Of a stretch of 64,000 nt of DNA, positions 34,935 through 43,495 are shown piece by piece. The position numbers were made by a program, and so were the translations under genes. Under the pieces are notes generated by a model that saw only the letters and a program-made list of their open reading frames with translations, did not search any database and had not been told where the DNA came from. The stretch is from Streptomyces dysideae (GTDB taxonomy: Bacteria > Actinomycetota > Actinomycetes > Streptomycetales > Streptomycetaceae). Where the stretch lies: NCBI RefSeq assembly GCF_001514305.1, contig NZ_KQ949076.1, forward strand, positions 416,140-480,139, in the 5' to 3' direction. Each line of letters opens with the position of its first letter. The stretch's first letter is position 1.

Positions 34935-35663
34935 ATGAGTTCTCGTCGCACGACGACCATCGCTGGATCGCTGGTCACGGCATCCATCTCGGCAGCGGTG
35001 ATCCTTTCCGGCACTGCCGGCGCGGACGACCAGGGACCCGGGAGCAGTAAAGGGGGAAAGGTCATCGACGAGGCGCCGGCGGGTGTAAAGCTGACCACCC
35101 TGCTGCCCGAAAAAATCTCAGTGGACAACAGTTCGCAAGACACCGACATTACCGCCACCGTCAAGAACGAGGGGACCGCGGACAGCGGAAAGATCAGGCT
35201 TTTGGTCGTCGGTTTCGACGGCCTTACGGTCAAAAACGTTCAAGGGTGCTCTCCGATTGAAGAGAATGGCCTTCCGGAGGGCTCGAACAGTGGTTTCACC
35301 TGCCCCATCGACAATCTCCCGGCCGGTGAGTCGAAGTCGTACGCCGTCGACGCGACGTACGACCTGAGCAAGACCGGCAAGATCTGCCTCCCCGTCCAGA
35401 CCGACGACGGCGAGGAGACGTACTGGCAGCAGGGCCCGGTGCCGTTCGGTACGACGAACCCGTCGCCCGACGCCCCGGCCACCCCGCTGCTCCTCGGCAC
35501 CGACAACAAGCCCGTCGCACCGGGCCCCGACGAACTGCCGAAGACCGGCTTCGAGCGTGAGGTCGTGCCACTGGGCGCGGCCGGCGCGGCGCTGATCTCG
35601 GCGGGCGTGGCCGGGCTGTGGTGGTCACAGCGGCGGCCGGAGCCGCAGGAGCAGGAGCGCTGA
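34935..35663 (+). CDS. Sortase-anchored cell-surface protein (LPKTG)
   Basis: 242 aa from ATG 34935 (MSSRRTTTIAGSLVTASISA) after AGGGGGAC. Secretory signal peptide (to ~residue 30, cleavage near TAGADDQG), a beta-rich outer domain resembling DUF11/CARDB-like repeats (ITATVKNEGTADSGKIRLLVVG; two cysteines in GCSPIEENG and FTCPID), then LPKTG at ~residue 205, a hydrophobic helix (VVPLGAAGAALISAGVAGLWW) and a basic tail (SQRRPEPQEQER). The first ~300 bp use more A/T-ending codons (AAA, GAA, ATT, AAC-GTT) than the neighbours. Exported and covalently wall-linked by a sortase. Partner unknown. Confidence 0.85.
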   Translation: MSSRRTTTIAGSLVTASISAAVILSGTAGADDQGPGSSKGGKVIDEAPAGVKLTTLLPEKISVDNSSQDTDITATVKNEGTADSGKIRLLVVGFDGLTVKNVQGCSPIEENGLPEGSNSGFTCPIDNLPAGESKSYAVDATYDLSKTGKICLPVQTDDGEETYWQQGPVPFGTTNPSPDAPATPLLLGTDNKPVAPGPDELPKTGFEREVVPLGAAGAALISAGVAGLWWSQRRPEPQEQER

Positions 35664-35705
35664 TCCCGCGAGGCAACGCGACGCAAGTGGAGCAAGTGGA
35701 ACGCG

Positions 35706-35740
35706 GAAGAGGTTCGCCGGGCTGCCCGGCGAACCTCTTC
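35706..35740. terminator. Bidirectional terminator between the LPKTG gene and bioY
   Basis: GAAGAGGTTCGCCGGG and its exact complement, 16-bp arms, 3-nt loop, between convergent genes. The stem has a run of pyrimidines on each side. Confidence 0.93.
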
Positions 35741-35756
35741 GGTGACGGTTATGGCG

Positions 35757-36338
35757 TCAGCGCTTGAGCAGCTTCCAGGTGGTGGGCAGCACGCCCATCG
35801 CCAGGGCCGCCTTCACGGCGTCGCCGATCAGGAACGGGGTGAGGCCGGCCGCGATCGCGGCGGACGCGGACATGCCGGTGGCAAAGGCGAGGTACGGGAC
35901 GCCGACGGCGTAGATGATCGCCTCGCCCAGCAGCATCGCGCCCGCCGTGCGCAGCATCGAGCGGTCGGCGCCGCGCCGGGCCAGGGCTCCCACGACCGTG
36001 GCGGCGAGGATCATGCCGAGGATGTAGCCGAAGGACGGGGCGGCCGCGCCGGAGCTGCCGCCCGCGAACCACGGCACGCCCGCGATGCCGGCCAGCGCGT
36101 ACAGCGCGAGGGAGAGGAAGCCGCGGCCGGCGCCGAGGGCCGTACCGACGAGCAGCACGGCGAGGGTCTGGCCGGTCACCGGCACCGGGGAACCCGGCAC
36201 GGGCACGGAGAGCTGGGCCGCGAGGCCGGTGAAGGCGGCGCCACCGAGCACGAGCGCGACGTCCCGGACACGGGAGGCGGGCAGCAGGTCGGCGAGGACC
36301 TGCCCGGTGCGGGCGGCGGGGACGGCGGCGGTGCTCAT
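35757..36338 (-). CDS. bioY: BioY, biotin transporter substrate-binding subunit
   Basis: 193 aa from ATG 36338 (MSTAAVPAARTGQVLADLLP), GGAG 5 nt upstream. Five to six membrane helices with BioY signatures: VPVTGQTLAVLLVGTALG, GIAGVPWFAGGSSGAAAPSFGYILG and LTPFLIGDAVKAALA. S-component of an ECF transporter; no ECF ATPase or T-component gene is adjacent, so it either uses shared components or works alone as reported for some BioY proteins. No BirA-type operator recognised upstream, but two 21-bp tandem repeats lie 100 bp up. Confidence 0.93.
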   Translation of the reverse strand: MSTAAVPAARTGQVLADLLPASRVRDVALVLGGAAFTGLAAQLSVPVPGSPVPVTGQTLAVLLVGTALGAGRGFLSLALYALAGIAGVPWFAGGSSGAAAPSFGYILGMILAATVVGALARRGADRSMLRTAGAMLLGEAIIYAVGVPYLAFATGMSASAAIAAGLTPFLIGDAVKAALAMGVLPTTWKLLKR

Positions 36339-36724
36339 GGGGACTCCGCGGAAGGTGAGGGCATATTGGGACACGGCGACGCTATCCCAGCGCCCTGGAG
36401 CCGATCACCGTCAGCGCTCGACAAAGGCTCGAACGCGGGCTTGGTGGGTTCCGGACAAAGCTTGGTGGGTTCCGGACAAAGAGTGGGTGTTACACTCGGT
36501 TCGGCGTGATGCCGGTCACTGAGGCAGGGACGTTCAGCTCACAAGGAGGTGGGGAGGGGCGACTGTAGGGTCTCGCCAAACGGGCGGGGCGGGCGACTCG
36601 GTGAGCGGTCGTCCACGCTCCGTGCTGGATCCGTCCGGATAGTGGGCAGTCCTGTCGCGTCAACGGACGCGCGCCCAGACTGTGGGCGTTTTTGCCCATC
36701 TCACGCATTGGACGAGCCGCGCCC
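36339..36724. other. Divergent promoter region bioY / amino-acid permease with a 21-bp tandem repeat
   Basis: 386 bp. The unit GCTTGGTGGGTTCCGGACAA-A occurs twice without a gap (36439-36459 and 36460-36480), about 100 bp upstream of bioY and 245 bp upstream of the permease. AC-rich GTTACACTCGG at about 36488 could belong to a promoter. No gene is visible here. Confidence 0.6.
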
Positions 36725-38107
36725 ATGCCCAGCACCACCGCCGAGACGCCGCCCCAGCAGGACACCGGCGTCTCCCTCTCCCACGGCCTCAAGCAGCGCC
36801 ACCTGTCGATGATCGCCCTCGGCGGTGTCATCGGCGCCGGCCTGTTCGTCGGCTCCGGCGCCGGTATCGCCGCCGCCGGTCCCTCGATCGTCGTCGCCTA
36901 CGTCATCTCCGGCCTCCTCGTGATGCTGGTGATGCGGATGCTCGGCGAGATGTCGGCCGCGTATCCGTCGTCGGGTTCCTTCTCCGCGCACGCCGAGCGG
37001 GCGATCGGCCCCTGGGCGGGCTTCACGGCGGGCTGGTCGTTCTGGGTGCTGCTGTGCACGGCGGTCGGCCTGGAGGGCATCGGCGCCGCGAAGATCGTGA
37101 CGGGCTGGCTGCCGGGTACGCCGGAGTGGGCCTGGGTGGCGCTGTTCATGGTGGTGTTCTGCGGCGCGAACCTGGCCGCCGTGAAGAACTTCGGCGAGTT
37201 CGAGTTCTGGTTCGCCGCGCTGAAGGTCGGCGCGATCACCCTGTTCCTGGTGCTGGGCGTGCTGGCGGTCGCCGGTGTCCTGCCGGGGTCCGACTCCCCC
37301 GGGGCATCCAACCTGACCGACTTCCTGCCGAACGGCAGTGAGGGTCTCGTCATCGGTCTGCTCGCGTCGGTCTTCGCGTACGGCGGCATGGAGACGGTCA
37401 CCATCGCGGCGGCCGAGTCGGAGAACCCGGTGCGCGGGGTCGCGAGCGCGGTCCGTACGGCGATGTGGCGCATCGCGCTGTTCTACATCGGCTCGATGGC
37501 GGTCATCGTGACGCTGGTCCCGTGGGACTCGGCGGCGGTCGTGGAGAAGGGTCCGTACGTCGCCGCCCTCGACGAGCTGGGCATTCCGGGTGCCGGCCAG
37601 CTGATGAACGTGGTCGTGCTGGTCGCGCTGCTGAGTGCCATGAACGCCAACATCTACGGGTCCTCCCGCATCGCCTACTCGCTGGTCGAGCGGGGGCAGG
37701 GGCCGAAGGCGCTGGGTCAGGTGTCCGGCGGGGTACCGCGGGTCGCGGTGCTGGCGTCGTCGGTCTTCGGGTTCGTGTGCGTGGTGCTGAGCTACTGGCG
37801 GCCGGACGATGTCTTCCCCTGGCTGCTCAACATGATCGGCGCGGTCATCCTCGTCGTCTGGATCTTCATCGCCGTCTCGCAGCTGCGGCTGCGGGGGCGG
37901 TTGGAGCGGGAGACGCCGGAGAAGCTGGTCGTGCGGATGTGGGCGTTTCCGGTGCTGACGTGGGTGGCGTTGGCGGGGATGGTGGGGATCTTCGTGCTGA
38001 TGGCTCGGGAGCCGGATACGCGGGTGCAGTTGTATTCGACCGGGGGGATGACTGTGGTTCTGGCGTGTGTGGGGTATGGGTGGCAGCGGGTGCGGGGCAG
38101 GGAGTGA
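36725..38107 (+). CDS. APC superfamily amino acid permease (AAT type)
   Basis: 460 aa from ATG 36725 (MPSTTAETPPQQDTGVSL). Twelve membrane helices. AAT-family signature in the first helix: LKQRHLSMIALGGVIGAGLFVGSG, then AGPSIVVAYVISG, MLGEMSAAYPSSGSFS, and ALLSAMNANIYGSSRIAYSLVERGQGP in helix 8-9. Proton-coupled uptake of amino acids, nearest in style to GABA/aromatic or D-Ala/D-Ser/Gly transporters; the substrate cannot be set by eye. Shine-Dalgarno is weak (GGACGAG ~10 nt upstream). Convergent with the NLR gene, with no terminator visible in the 0-bp gap. Confidence 0.9.
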   Translation: MPSTTAETPPQQDTGVSLSHGLKQRHLSMIALGGVIGAGLFVGSGAGIAAAGPSIVVAYVISGLLVMLVMRMLGEMSAAYPSSGSFSAHAERAIGPWAGFTAGWSFWVLLCTAVGLEGIGAAKIVTGWLPGTPEWAWVALFMVVFCGANLAAVKNFGEFEFWFAALKVGAITLFLVLGVLAVAGVLPGSDSPGASNLTDFLPNGSEGLVIGLLASVFAYGGMETVTIAAAESENPVRGVASAVRTAMWRIALFYIGSMAVIVTLVPWDSAAVVEKGPYVAALDELGIPGAGQLMNVVVLVALLSAMNANIYGSSRIAYSLVERGQGPKALGQVSGGVPRVAVLASSVFGFVCVVLSYWRPDDVFPWLLNMIGAVILVVWIFIAVSQLRLRGRLERETPEKLVVRMWAFPVLTWVALAGMVGIFVLMAREPDTRVQLYSTGGMTVVLACVGYGWQRVRGRE

Positions 38108-40294
38108 TCAGGGCGCGGCTTCAGCCTGCCAGTCGGCCAGCCATCCCCGGTCCTGGGCGATGAACGGGTGCTCGGGGCCGAGCACCCGTTCGCTGCGCTC
38201 GATGACCTCCCTGAGCGTCGCGACGGCTTCTTCGGTCCGGCCGAGGCCCTGGGCGACCTGGGCCTTGAGGGTCAGGGCGGACAGGGCCTGAGGGTGGTCG
38301 GGACCGTGGATGCGGATCCGGTCGGCCAAGACGCGCTGGACGAGAGGTTCCGCCTCCGCGTCGCGGCCCGTCATGTGCAGCCCCCACGCGTAGTTGTGAC
38401 GAGCGTTCACCGTCGTCCGGTGATCCGGCGGCAGGAAGCGCTCGCAGGCGTCGATGAGGGCTTCGGCCTCCCTCTCGAGTTCTTGTCCTTTGCCCAGTTG
38501 CGGCAGTAGCTCCAGCAGGGCCGCCCAGGAGTACAGCGTTTCCTCGGCGTCCTCGCCCAGAACCCGCCGCTGTCCTTCGAGCGCGCGCCGGAGGACGGGT
38601 TCGGCTTCCCCGGCCCCCTTCAGGAACATGAGGGCGGAGTGCAGCCCGTAGCAACTGCGCAAGGTGTCGGGGTGGTCGCTTCCCAGCACGAGCTCGCGCC
38701 GCCCCAGAAGCCGGCGGTGCAGCGTCTCGGACTCGGCGTAGCGCCCCATGCGCCACAGTGCGTCGGCCTCCACCTCTCGGGCCACCATGGCCACGGGGTG
38801 CTGAGTGCCGAGCAGTGTCTCGGCCCTGTCGGCGACCCCGGGAGCGACCTCCAGGGCGCCCGCGAACTCCCCCGCGTCGAACAGCTCCCGGACCACGCGC
38901 ACCGTGACCGTGGCCGCCCGCTCGCCCGGAGCCGCCGCCAACAGCTCCGCGGCGTGCGGCGCCAGCAGCGCCAGTCGACGCCGACGCTCCTCCGGCTCGG
39001 TTCCGCTCGCAGGCAGCGCGGCCTCCAGCAACCCCGCCGCCGCCTCCGCGAGAGCGGCCCGCTGCGTCTCCGGTACCCCGGCCGCCACACCGTCCAGCAA
39101 CACCCCGTGCGCCCGCACGCACCGCGCCCCGTCCACCGCGACCAGCTCGGCCAGCGAGTGATCGAGCAGTCCGCGCAGGGCTGGTTCCAACTGCCCCGGT
39201 GTCAGGGCCGGTTCGAGCCCGTCGGCCGTCACCTCGCCGCGGGCCACCGGCGCCAGCAGGCTCAACGGCACCGGATCCGCGGCCAGGAACGACAGCAGCC
39301 GCATCAGCGTCGTCGCCTCCGGCAGCCCCTGTCCCGCCAGCGTGTCCAGGGACAACTGCCAGGTACGACCGACCAGATGACGCGACTGCCCGCTGCCGTA
39401 CCCGGCGGCGCCCCGGTCGACGATGGCCGTCGACTCCTCGTCGAGCTTGCGGTCGTACTCGTCCATGGACCACGACTCCAGGAGCTGGTGGGCGAGATGG
39501 GAACCGGCCAGGGTGAGCGCGAGCGGCAGGCGGCCCAGGCGGTCGGCCACCTTCCGGGCGGACTCCAGGTCACCCGCGTCCGGGGCGAGGTCGCACAGGA
39601 CCTGCGCCGCGTCGTCCAGCGGCAACAGCCCAAGGCTGTGCCGGGTCATGCCGGGCCCCTGCCACAGCGGCGACGTGGCGTGCCGCGTCGTGACCAGGAC
39701 CAGGCCGCGCGGGCTGGTACGCAACCACGCCCCGTCCTCCAGGACCGAGGGGTCGTCGGCGTTGTCGAGGACCAGGAACCAGGGGTCGGCAGAGCTGTCG
39801 AGGTAGTGCCAGACCAGGTCGGCCGCGGCGCGCTGTCCGGCGGCAGCGGCGGCGAGTTCACCGGTGGTCGCGCCCCGGTCACCGGCGACGGCCAGCATCC
39901 CGGCGCGCAGGGACATCCGCTCGGACGCGTTGACCCAGAAGCCGACGCGGCCGTGGGCGCGTACGGCATCGGTGAACAGCCAGTGCGCCAGCGCGGTCTT
40001 GCCGCAGCCGCCCATGCCGTGCACGACGTGGGCGTCACCGCCGGGCCCGGCGAGGGCCGCGCCCAGCACGCGGCGCAGCTCCGTGCGGTCGCGGAGGATG
40101 CCGGGCGGACGGCCCACCAGGGGTACGCGTACAGAGTCGGGACCGGCCGGGGCAGTTGGCCTCGACTGCGGCTCGGTGCCGAACAGCGGAGCCGCACCGG
40201 CGTCATAGTGATGATGGTGTTCCTGGATGTACTGGTCACCGGACGTCTGGAAGATCCGGCCCTGGCCCGAAGCGCGGGCGCCGAGTTCGCTCAT
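38108..40294 (-). CDS. NLR-type STAND NTPase: RHIM-like motif, NB-ARC, TPR
   Basis: 728 aa from ATG 40294; the open frame above this start overlaps the previous gene and is not used. Residues 8-25 read ASGQGRIFQTSGDQYIQE, a G-x-G-[IV]-x-Q-x-G/S-x-D-Q-x-I motif that matches the C-terminus of the upstream gene product (see that entry). A His run (EHHHHY) and Pro-rich linker follow. The NB-ARC ATPase begins at ~residue 60 (VPLVGRPPGILRDRTEL), P-loop GMGGCGKTAL (93-102), Walker B WFLVLDNADD, sensor LVLVTTRHA, GxP LGRLPLALTLAGSHLAHQL, winged-helix region LLSFLAADPVPLSLLAPV. C-terminal half: TPR units (AGVADRAETLLG..., YAESETLHRRLLGRRELVLGSDHPDTLRS, ALEGQRRVLGEDAEETLY, HNYAWGLHMTGRDAEAEPLVQRVLADR, EEAVATLREVIERSERVLGPEHP). 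Overlaps the partner by ATGA, so the two are coupled. Confidence 0.9.
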   Translation of the reverse strand: MSELGARASGQGRIFQTSGDQYIQEHHHHYDAGAAPLFGTEPQSRPTAPAGPDSVRVPLVGRPPGILRDRTELRRVLGAALAGPGGDAHVVHGMGGCGKTALAHWLFTDAVRAHGRVGFWVNASERMSLRAGMLAVAGDRGATTGELAAAAAGQRAAADLVWHYLDSSADPWFLVLDNADDPSVLEDGAWLRTSPRGLVLVTTRHATSPLWQGPGMTRHSLGLLPLDDAAQVLCDLAPDAGDLESARKVADRLGRLPLALTLAGSHLAHQLLESWSMDEYDRKLDEESTAIVDRGAAGYGSGQSRHLVGRTWQLSLDTLAGQGLPEATTLMRLLSFLAADPVPLSLLAPVARGEVTADGLEPALTPGQLEPALRGLLDHSLAELVAVDGARCVRAHGVLLDGVAAGVPETQRAALAEAAAGLLEAALPASGTEPEERRRRLALLAPHAAELLAAAPGERAATVTVRVVRELFDAGEFAGALEVAPGVADRAETLLGTQHPVAMVAREVEADALWRMGRYAESETLHRRLLGRRELVLGSDHPDTLRSCYGLHSALMFLKGAGEAEPVLRRALEGQRRVLGEDAEETLYSWAALLELLPQLGKGQELEREAEALIDACERFLPPDHRTTVNARHNYAWGLHMTGRDAEAEPLVQRVLADRIRIHGPDHPQALSALTLKAQVAQGLGRTEEAVATLREVIERSERVLGPEHPFIAQDRGWLADWQAEAAP

Positions 40295-40710
40295 CGTTCG
40301 GTGATGTGCTGGTCGCGGCCGGCCTGATAGACCCGGCCGCTGCCGGAGACCTCCGCGCGCAGCCGGACGTCCACGGAGGGCCGCTGCTCCGGGAGCTGCG
40401 GGCTCAACTCGGCCAGGATGCGGCGCAGTTCGTCGGCGACCTCGGGCTGGGCGAGCAGCAGCCGGCGGACCCTGGCCTGCCATTCGGCGGTCAGTTCGGC
40501 CTCGGTGTCGGCGTCGCCCGACTGCCGGGCCAGGCGCAGGTCGTCGCGGGTGGCCTCGAGTTCACCGCCGACGGCCTCGGCCCTGGCCGGCTGGAAACGC
40601 TGCCACAGGGCGACTACCCCATCGCGGGCCGTCTCCCAGGCCTGCCCGGCCATCAACGCCACCACCGTCGTGCCCGCCGTGCGGGCGAGATCAGCGATCT
40701 CGGGACCCAT
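40291..40710 (-). CDS. Helical protein with C-terminal RHIM-like amyloid motif, NLR partner
   Basis: 139 aa. First ~35 residues (MGPEIADLARTAGTTVVALM) form a mixed hydrophobic helix, then a long charged helical stretch (ARAEAVGGELEATRDDLRLA to LAQPEVADELRRILAELS, ~40-105). A short linker (PQLPEQRPSVDVRLRAE) ends in SGSGRVYQAGRDQHITER (residues 122-139). That tail aligns with residues 9-25 of the NLR encoded next (SGQGRIFQTSGDQYIQE): shared G-x-G-R-[VI]-[YF]-Q...D-Q-[HY]-I. Paired motifs at the end of a small helical effector and the start of an NLR are the layout of bacterial amyloid signalling (BASS) systems. No name in standard families that I recognise; role as membrane-acting effector is inferred. 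Confidence 0.85.
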   Translation of the reverse strand: MGPEIADLARTAGTTVVALMAGQAWETARDGVVALWQRFQPARAEAVGGELEATRDDLRLARQSGDADTEAELTAEWQARVRRLLLAQPEVADELRRILAELSPQLPEQRPSVDVRLRAEVSGSGRVYQAGRDQHITER

Positions 40711-40804
40711 CGTTCGCTCCCCCTCCTACGACTGCCGATAGTAGATCGCCGCTCACCGCCCGCGCACGCCCCATTAACACGCCCCCACACACGCTTCACC
40801 CCTC

Positions 40805-40827
40805 TTGCCGCTAGCATGCACTTGCAA
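40805..40827. promoter_or_regulatory. Candidate Nur (nickel-responsive Fur family) site before sodF
   Basis: TTGCCG-CTAGC-ATGCAC fits the half-site pattern TTGCxx-N5-xTGCAx described for Nur, the repressor of sodF in Streptomyces, and is followed by the palindrome ACTTGCAAGT. It lies 35-57 bp before the start codon, overlapping the expected core promoter. Confidence 0.5.
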
Positions 40828-40861
40828 GTTCTTTGTGATAAGAGGCCGGAGGGGACCTGTC

Positions 40862-41503
40862 ATGCCCGTCTACACGCTTCCTGAACTGCCGTACGACTAC
40901 TCTGCGCTCGCCCCCGTGATCAGTCCCGAGATCATCGAGCTGCACCACGACAAGCACCACGCGGCGTATGTGAAGGGGGCCAACGACACGCTGGAGCAGC
41001 TCGCCGAGGCGCGGGACAAGGAGGCGTGGCGGTCGGTCAACGGCCTGGAGAAGAATCTGGCCTTCCATTTGTCAGGGCACATCCTGCATTCGGTCTACTG
41101 GACCAATATGACCGGGGACGGCGGCGGTGAGCCTCTCGCCGCGGATGGAGTGGGCGACCTCGCGGACGCCCTCATCGAGTCGTTCGGCTCCTTCGCCGGT
41201 TTCAAGGCCCAGCTAACCAAGGCGTCCGCGACCACGCAGGGCTCCGGCTGGGGCGCCCTCGCGTACGAACCGCTGAGCGGGCGTCTCGTCATCGAGCAGG
41301 TCTACGACCACCAGGGCAATGCGGGACAGGGCTCGGTGCCGATCCTCGTCTTCGACGCCTGGGAGCACGCCTTCTACCTGCAGTACAAGAATCAGAAGGT
41401 CGACTTCATCGAGGCAATGTGGCAGGTCGTCAACTGGCAGGACGTGGCACGGCGTTACGAGGCCGCCAAGTCCCGTGCGGATGTACTGCTACTGACCCCC
41501 TAA
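40862..41503 (+). CDS. sodF: Iron (Fe-Zn) superoxide dismutase
   Basis: 213 aa from ATG 40862 ([20 protein letters not shown]); GGAGGGGACC precedes it. Metal ligands: His in [19 protein letters not shown], His in [13 protein letters not shown], and Asp/His in [15 protein letters not shown]. Dismutates superoxide in the cytosol. In Streptomyces, sodF is repressed by Nur when nickel allows use of the Ni-SOD sodN; a matching site lies at 40805-40827. No sodN in this window. The C-terminus ([15 protein letters not shown]) is slightly longer than the fold core. Confidence 0.95.
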   Translation: MPVYTLPELPYDYSALAPVISPEIIELHHDKHHAAYVKGANDTLEQLAEARDKEAWRSVNGLEKNLAFHLSGHILHSVYWTNMTGDGGGEPLAADGVGDLADALIESFGSFAGFKAQLTKASATTQGSGWGALAYEPLSGRLVIEQVYDHQGNAGQGSVPILVFDAWEHAFYLQYKNQKVDFIEAMWQVVNWQDVARRYEAAKSRADVLLLTP

Positions 41504-41567
41504 GGTCCGCGCAAAGCGTCCTGCTCGTGACCGTCTTCTCACCTTCACGGGGCAGGCGGATAAAGAG

Positions 41568-41602
41568 AAGGCCCTCGCGAGGACGTGACTCGCGAGGGCC
41601 TT
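41568..41602 (+). terminator. Terminator after sodF
   Basis: AAGGCCCTCGCGAG and CTCGCGAGGGCCTT, 14-bp perfect arms, 7-nt loop, followed by a pyrimidine run. It lies between convergent genes and could serve both. Confidence 0.9.
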
Positions 41603-41639
41603 CCTTCCCTGTGTGTTACGCACTGGGCCAGGTCAGACG

Positions 41640-41843
41640 TCAGAGCTCTCCGGCCTTGACGCCTGCCACGAACGCGACCCATTCTCCGGCCCTGTAGAAC
41701 TGGATGCCGCCGTCACGGTTCTTGCTGTCACGGACGGCGTGACCGCCACTGGCGGTACGTGCAACTTCCACGCACTCGTTGGCCGAACCCCCTCCCGAGT
41801 ACGAGGACTTCACGAAGGGGCCGCCGATGTCCTGGCTGTTCAC
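41640..41843 (-). CDS. DUF397 small protein
   Basis: 67 aa from GTG 41843. DUF397 pattern: FVKSSYSGGGSANECVEVA, AVRDSKNRDGGIQFYRAGEWVAFVAGVKAGE. In Streptomyces these small proteins are encoded directly after an Xre-type HTH regulator with DUF5753 and act as its partner (the BldB/WhiJ-AbaA-like system, possibly toxin-antitoxin-like). Its regulator gene upstream (41840-42411) overlaps by 4 bp but has lost its DNA-binding half, so this copy is probably an orphan. Confidence 0.9.
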   Translation of the reverse strand: MNSQDIGGPFVKSSYSGGGSANECVEVARTASGGHAVRDSKNRDGGIQFYRAGEWVAFVAGVKAGEL

Positions 41844-42411
41844 GCTTCCTCGTTCTCCACGGCGATGCCATTCATTGCCTTCCGGATGAAGGCAATGCTC
41901 TGATCCGGGGTGAGCGCGGCGGACCTCAGCGCCTCGAAGGCATGCAGGTAGCCCGCCATGTCCTCGTGATCTTCAAGGATGACGCTGTTGACCATCGTGT
42001 CTTGCACGATGACCTCCGGCGACGCCTCATTGGCGTAGGAGAGCGCGACGAACGCGGGCGCAACCCTCGCGGCGGCCCACTCTCCGTGCGGCAGTACCTG
42101 AATCGTCATGTTCGGCTGCCTGGCCATCTTCATGAGATGCCCAAGCTCCTCCCGATGAACCCTCGGTGACGGCATCGGGTCAGTGAGCGCCGGCTCCCAG
42201 ACAACAGCCGCGAACCGCGCCCCGGACTCCTCGAATACCCGGCGCCGCTCCTGCCGGACCTTGACGATCTCGTCCGCCGCCGCCTCGTCGAGCACCTCAG
42301 GGTTGGCTTGGGTCAACGCCTTGGTGTACTCCGGCGTCTGCAACAGACCGGGGATGAAAACGGGCTGCCAGGTCCGGATGTACGTCGCGTCCGTCTCCAA
42401 GGAGAGGTAAT
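41840..42411 (-). pseudogene. DUF5753 regulator, N-terminal HTH lost
   Basis: The C-terminal DUF5753 domain is intact (LSLETDATYIRTWQPVFIPG, GLLQTPEYTKAL, VWEPALTDPMPSPRVHREEL, APAFVALSYANEASPEVIVQ). Upstream of LGDYLSLE the frame continues without family similarity, and no start codon or Xre HTH (~90 residues) is present. The break point, near 42411, coincides with the start of the IscB remnant on the other strand. So one event cut this gene and removed the front of IscB. The only possible start is a TTG inside the domain (42400). Likely non-functional. Confidence 0.85.
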
Positions 42412-43473
42412 CGCCGAGGCGGGCAGATCCGCGACAAGATGCACCTACGTGCCTCGTACAGGCGCCGACGCCGAAGCCGCAACACGCGTTACCGCGCGCC
42501 TCGTTACGACAATCGCCGCCGTCCTGACGGCTGGCTACCTTCGTCGCTGAGACATCGAGTCGACACCACCCACTCGTGGGTACGGCGGCTGCAGCAGTGG
42601 GCGCCCGTGGCAGAGATGCACATTGAGCGAACCGCCTTCGATGTGCACGCTCTCAGCGTGGGAGTGCCCTTGCAGGGAATCGAGTATCAGCAAGGCACTC
42701 TCGCCGGATACGAAGTGCGCCAGTACCTCCTTGAGCACTGGGGGCGTGCATGCGCGTACTGCGGCGCCTCGGGGGTGCCCCTTCAGGTGGAGCACATCCG
42801 GCCTCGCTCGAGAGGTGGCTCGGACCGGGTCTCCAACCTGACGCTTGCTTGCCGCCCGTGCAACCACGCCAAGGGCAGCCTCTCAGTGGAGGCGTTCTTG
42901 AAGGGCAAGCCTCAGCTTGTTGCGAAGATCCTCTCCCGTGCCAAGGCGCCCTTGCGGGACGCTGCGGCGATGAACTCCACCCGCTGGGCCCTATGGGGAA
43001 GCCTCAAGGATCTCAGGGTTCCCGTACACAGCTGGTCTGGCGGGCGCACCAAGTACAACCGCAGCCGTCACGGCTTGACCAAGACTCATTCCCTCGACGC
43101 CCTCGCAGTTGGCGAGGTGCCCGATGACATGACCATCGAACGCTTCCCGGCCATCGTGTTACTGGTGTCCTGCACTGGCCGAGGAACCCATGCCCGAACC
43201 CGCACGGACAAGCACGGCTTCCCTCGCCTCAAACTGCCAAGGATCAAGCGGTTCTTCGGTTATGCCACCGGCGACTTGGTCACCGCCGCCGTCCTCACCG
43301 GAAAGAACGCAGGAACCCACACAGGACGCGTCGCCGTACGCTCCAACGGCAGATTCAACATCCGTACTGCCCACGGCCTCGTCCAAGGAGTCCATCGCCG
43401 CCATTTCCGTCTGCTTCAGCGCGCCGACGGTTACGGTTACGCTCGTCGGGCCGAGGAGAGTGCAGCCGAGTGA
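42412..43473 (+). pseudogene. iscB: IscB RNA-guided nuclease, 5'-truncated
   Basis: Open from RGGQIRDKMHLRASYRRRRRS (arginine-rich bridge helix) to TGA 43471. Clear IscB parts in order: bridge helix; RuvC-II EMHIERTAFDVHALSVG; HNH domain ACAYCGASGVPLQVEHIRPR and SNLTLACRPCNHAKGSLS; RuvC-III KTHSLDALAVG; C-terminal target-side domain (DKHGFPRLKLPRIKRFFGYATGD ... NGRFNIRTAHG). The PLMP domain and RuvC-I with its catalytic Asp are missing, so HNH could cut but RuvC is dead. The omegaRNA normally lies upstream of iscB, the deleted side. ATG 42439 has no ribosome site. An IS200/IS605-type element remnant. Confidence 0.88.
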
Positions 43474-43477
43474 AAAG

Positions 43478-43495
43478 CCCGTCCTGTCCGGCGGG
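43478..43495 (+). other. Hairpin past the IscB stop, likely right end of the element
   Basis: CCCGTC-CTGTCC-GGCGGG, 6-bp stem with one G-T pair, 5 nt after the stop. IS200/IS605 elements end in such subterminal hairpins. The exact cut point is not visible. Confidence 0.4.

Noticed and set aside
40295..40483. 63-residue N-terminal extension of the NLR
   Set aside because: Overlaps the partner gene in another frame; ATG 40294 in the ATGA overlap is the natural start.
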